A stretch of DNA of 6,098 nucleotides from the NCBI GenBank assembly GCA_016213425.1, contig JACRAI010000131.1, positions 1 to 6,098 of the forward strand, in the 5' to 3' direction. The notes below the pieces were generated by a model that saw only the letters and a list, made by a program, of their open reading frames with translations, searched no databases and had not been told where the DNA came from. The number at the start of each line of letters is the position of its first letter. The first letter of the stretch is position 1. This stretch comes from an archaeon (GTDB taxonomy: Archaea > Nanobdellota > Nanobdellia > Woesearchaeales > ARS49). Positions 4,392-6,098 of the stretch are shown one piece after another. Made by a program: the position numbers and the translations under genes.

Positions 4392-5828
4392 ATGGAGCTT
4401 AAAAGAGTTGATTTGTTATTAATACTCCAGTTAATATCAACTTTACTAAGAGTATATGGTGTTGCACTAGTTGTTCCTGCACTTGTTGCTTTTTATTTTA
4501 AAGAATTCGTTGCCGCAAGTTCTTATTTTGTATCTGGACTTATTATTTTTGGAGGATCATCAGCAATTCTTTTATTTTTAGAGAAACCTTTAGCAGGTTA
4601 TGAAGTAAAATTAAGGCACGCAGTTATTTGTTTAGCTCTCGCTTGGACAGCTGTTTCTCTAACTTCAACAATTCCTTTTATTCAATCAGGAATGAGCTTT
4701 GTAGATGCTTTTTTTGAATCTATCTCTGGTTGGAGCGGTACGGGTTTAACAATGGTTCCAGATCCTTCAAAACTTCCTCAATCGCTTAATTTTTTTAGAG
4801 CTTTTATTCAATGGGTTGGAGGTTTCGGAATAGTCGTTTTAGCTTTATTACTGTACACCAGGCCTTCGACCGCAAAAAGATTGTTTGCCGCTGAAGGAAG
4901 AACTGAAAACTTTTTTTGGGATTTTAAAAAAATCGCCAGAGGTGTTGTTGGCATATTTTTGTTTTACACAATTTTAGGTGTAATTTCACTAAGAATTTCC
5001 GGAGTTCCTTTTTTTCACGCAATTATTCACACATTAACATCAATATCAACAGGAGGATATTCTTCAAACCCTGTAGGTATAGGATTATACGGTGCATGGC
5101 CAATGTTCTTTGGAATACTTTTAATGATAATTGGTTCTACAAGTTTCAGCAGTCACTATGATTTATTAACGGGGCAATTTAAAAGATTTGTTAAGAATCC
5201 AGAGATACGTTTTATGTTATTCATAATATCATTTGCAGCTATTCTAATATTTTTTGAAATTTGGGTCATGAAAGGAAAATTTTTTTATGATGGCTTCTTT
5301 TATGTTGTATCTGCTATTTCTGGCACTGGAGCTGGCACTCCTGTAGCAGTTTCTTCTTTTAATCAAGTATCTATGATTATACTTATTTTTTTAATGATTT
5401 GTGGAACTTGTTATGGATCAACAGCTGGAGCGATAAAGTTATGGCGTATATTAATAATTGGAAAAATAATAAGAAGAGAAATAAGCAGACATTTTTTGCC
5501 AGAACACGCAGTACTGCCAATAAAAGTAGGTGATCAAATAGTTAATGATGATCAAGCTCTGAAAGTTACTGCTTATGCTTTGTTATACTTATCTCTTTTA
5601 TTTATTGGAAGTTTTGTCTTTATGCTTTCAGGATACCCAACTGTCGATTCAATTTTCACAGTTGCATCAGCTCAAGGAAACGTTGGATTAAACATTTTAC
5701 CGGAAGCAACATATTATGGAATGAATCCTTTACTTAAATTATTGCTTTCATTTCACATGATTTTAGGAAGAATAGAAATCTTTCCATTCTTGATATTAGT
5801 AAGAAGTTTTCTTTCCAGCAGATTTTAG
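4392..5828 (+). CDS. trkH: TrkH-family potassium uptake channel subunit
   Basis: This is the membrane-spanning, ion-conducting subunit of a Trk/Ktr potassium uptake system. Four membrane-pore-membrane repeats are recognisable from their pore loops, each with the selectivity-filter glycine: SGWSGTGL (112-119), SISTGGY (217-223), SAISGTGAG (307-315) and SAQGNVGL (426-433). Other family marks are FFRAFIQWVGGFGIVVL (134-150), GSTAGAIKLWRILI (342-355) and ILGRIEIFPFLIL (457-469). The basic stretch KIIRREISRHF (358-368) after the third repeat is the intracellular segment seen in the family. At 478 residues it is full length. ATG 4392 is preferred over TTG 4374, which would add six residues, because of promoter spacing and because the family usually begins with a short MxLK-type end. 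The trkA gene follows 35 nt later and should encode its gating partner. Confidence 0.92.
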   Translation: MELKRVDLLLILQLISTLLRVYGVALVVPALVAFYFKEFVAASSYFVSGLIIFGGSSAILLFLEKPLAGYEVKLRHAVICLALAWTAVSLTSTIPFIQSGMSFVDAFFESISGWSGTGLTMVPDPSKLPQSLNFFRAFIQWVGGFGIVVLALLLYTRPSTAKRLFAAEGRTENFFWDFKKIARGVVGIFLFYTILGVISLRISGVPFFHAIIHTLTSISTGGYSSNPVGIGLYGAWPMFFGILLMIIGSTSFSSHYDLLTGQFKRFVKNPEIRFMLFIISFAAILIFFEIWVMKGKFFYDGFFYVVSAISGTGAGTPVAVSSFNQVSMIILIFLMICGTCYGSTAGAIKLWRILIIGKIIRREISRHFLPEHAVLPIKVGDQIVNDDQALKVTAYALLYLSLLFIGSFVFMLSGYPTVDSIFTVASAQGNVGLNILPEATYYGMNPLLKLLLSFHMILGRIEIFPFLILVRSFLSSRF

Positions 5829-5841
5829 GAAATTATTTAAA
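5828..5841 (+). promoter_or_regulatory. BRE/TATA promoter of trkA
   Basis: GGAAA (5828-5832) followed by TTATTTAAA (5833-5841) is one of the best BRE/TATA pairs in the window, centred 27 nt before the ATG at 5864. It shows that trkA can be transcribed on its own as a leaderless mRNA and need not depend on trkH read-through. Confidence 0.6.
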
Positions 5842-5849
5842 CTAAACTG

Positions 5850-5855
5850 TTTTTT
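5850..5855 (+). terminator. T6 tract after trkH, possible archaeal terminator
   Basis: A run of six T residues lies 21 nt after the trkH stop codon and just before the trkA start. Archaeal RNA polymerase can terminate on such tracts without a hairpin. It may equally be the pyrimidine-rich initiator region of the trkA promoter, so the call is tentative. Confidence 0.25.
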
Positions 5856-5863
5856 AGCCCTGT

Positions 5864-6098
5864 ATGAACGTAGTAATCTTAGGATCATCGTTGTTTGCAA
5901 AAGAATTAGCTAAAGAACTCTCTAATTCTGAGCATAAAGTGTTCATTGTTGTAAAAGACAAAGATGTAGCTTTAGAAATTAGCAGTGAAAATGAGGGTAT
6001 TATAGTAGTTAATTCTGATCCTTCAAAACAAGCAGTTCTTGACGAGTTAGAACTAGAAAATTGCGACGTTCTTATAGCTGCAACAGAAAAAGAAGAAG
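5864..6098 (+). CDS. trkA: TrkA N-domain potassium uptake regulatory subunit, 5' part only
   Basis: This is the start of a cytoplasmic RCK/TrkA nucleotide-binding subunit that gates the TrkH channel. The first 78 residues are read before the window ends. The Rossmann order is clear: strand MNVVILG (1-7), helix AKELAKELS (12-20), second strand HKVFIVV (24-30), IIVVNSDPSKQAVLDELEL (46-64), which matches the usual VxGDATDPxVLEEAGI pattern, and strand DVLIAAT (68-74). The glycine-rich loop is GSSLFA (7-12) instead of GxGxxG, so only the first glycine remains. The acidic residue expected at the end of the second strand appears to be Val30. NAD-type binding may thus be weakened or altered. The start is supported by a BRE/TATA pair 27 nt upstream and no competing start. 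Confidence 0.85.
   Translation, partial: MNVVILGSSLFAKELAKELSNSEHKVFIVVKDKDVALEISSENEGIIVVNSDPSKQAVLDELELENCDVLIAATEKEE

Overview
The window reads as chromosomal DNA of an AT-rich archaeon. The evidence is direct: several genes have a TATA box (some with a purine-rich BRE-like stretch) centred about 26-28 nt before the start codon, the spacing of leaderless archaeal mRNAs; one gene has a leader with a near-perfect archaeal Shine-Dalgarno; and there is a TrmB-family regulator. Small compact genes and low GC would fit a DPANN-type lineage such as Woesearchaeota or Pacearchaeota, but that placement is inference.

Layout. Positions 1-149 hold the upstream region and promoter of a 71-residue protein of unknown function (150-365). 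It is followed by a gene-free stretch (366-577) containing an unusually GC-rich, self-complementary island (about 386-493), the best candidate for a structured RNA. Next come a small four-helix membrane protein (578-1036) and, convergent to it, a 105-residue protein resembling small phage hypotheticals (1055-1372, minus). A divergent intergenic region with a perfect 16-bp palindrome separates that gene from a two-gene operon (1457-2591). The operon encodes a 2-oxoglutarate/Fe(II) oxygenase of Tpa1/Ofd1 type and a translationally coupled, apparently homologous partner whose two iron-binding histidines are replaced. This pair is the most interesting protein-level feature.

The second half holds a TrmB-type regulator (2640-3380, minus) divergent from a CysQ/inositol-monophosphatase family phosphatase (3436-4227). 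The two start codons are 55 nt apart with one TATA box midway, so the promoters are physically shared. A TrkH potassium channel subunit (4392-5828) follows, then the start of a TrkA regulatory subunit (5864 to the window edge) with its own promoter. TrkH and TrkA would form one K+ uptake system at the membrane.

The gaps at 2592-2639 and 4228-4391 carry related inverted-repeat modules, suggesting a dispersed intergenic repeat family. No IS element, CRISPR array, tRNA or rRNA was recognised.
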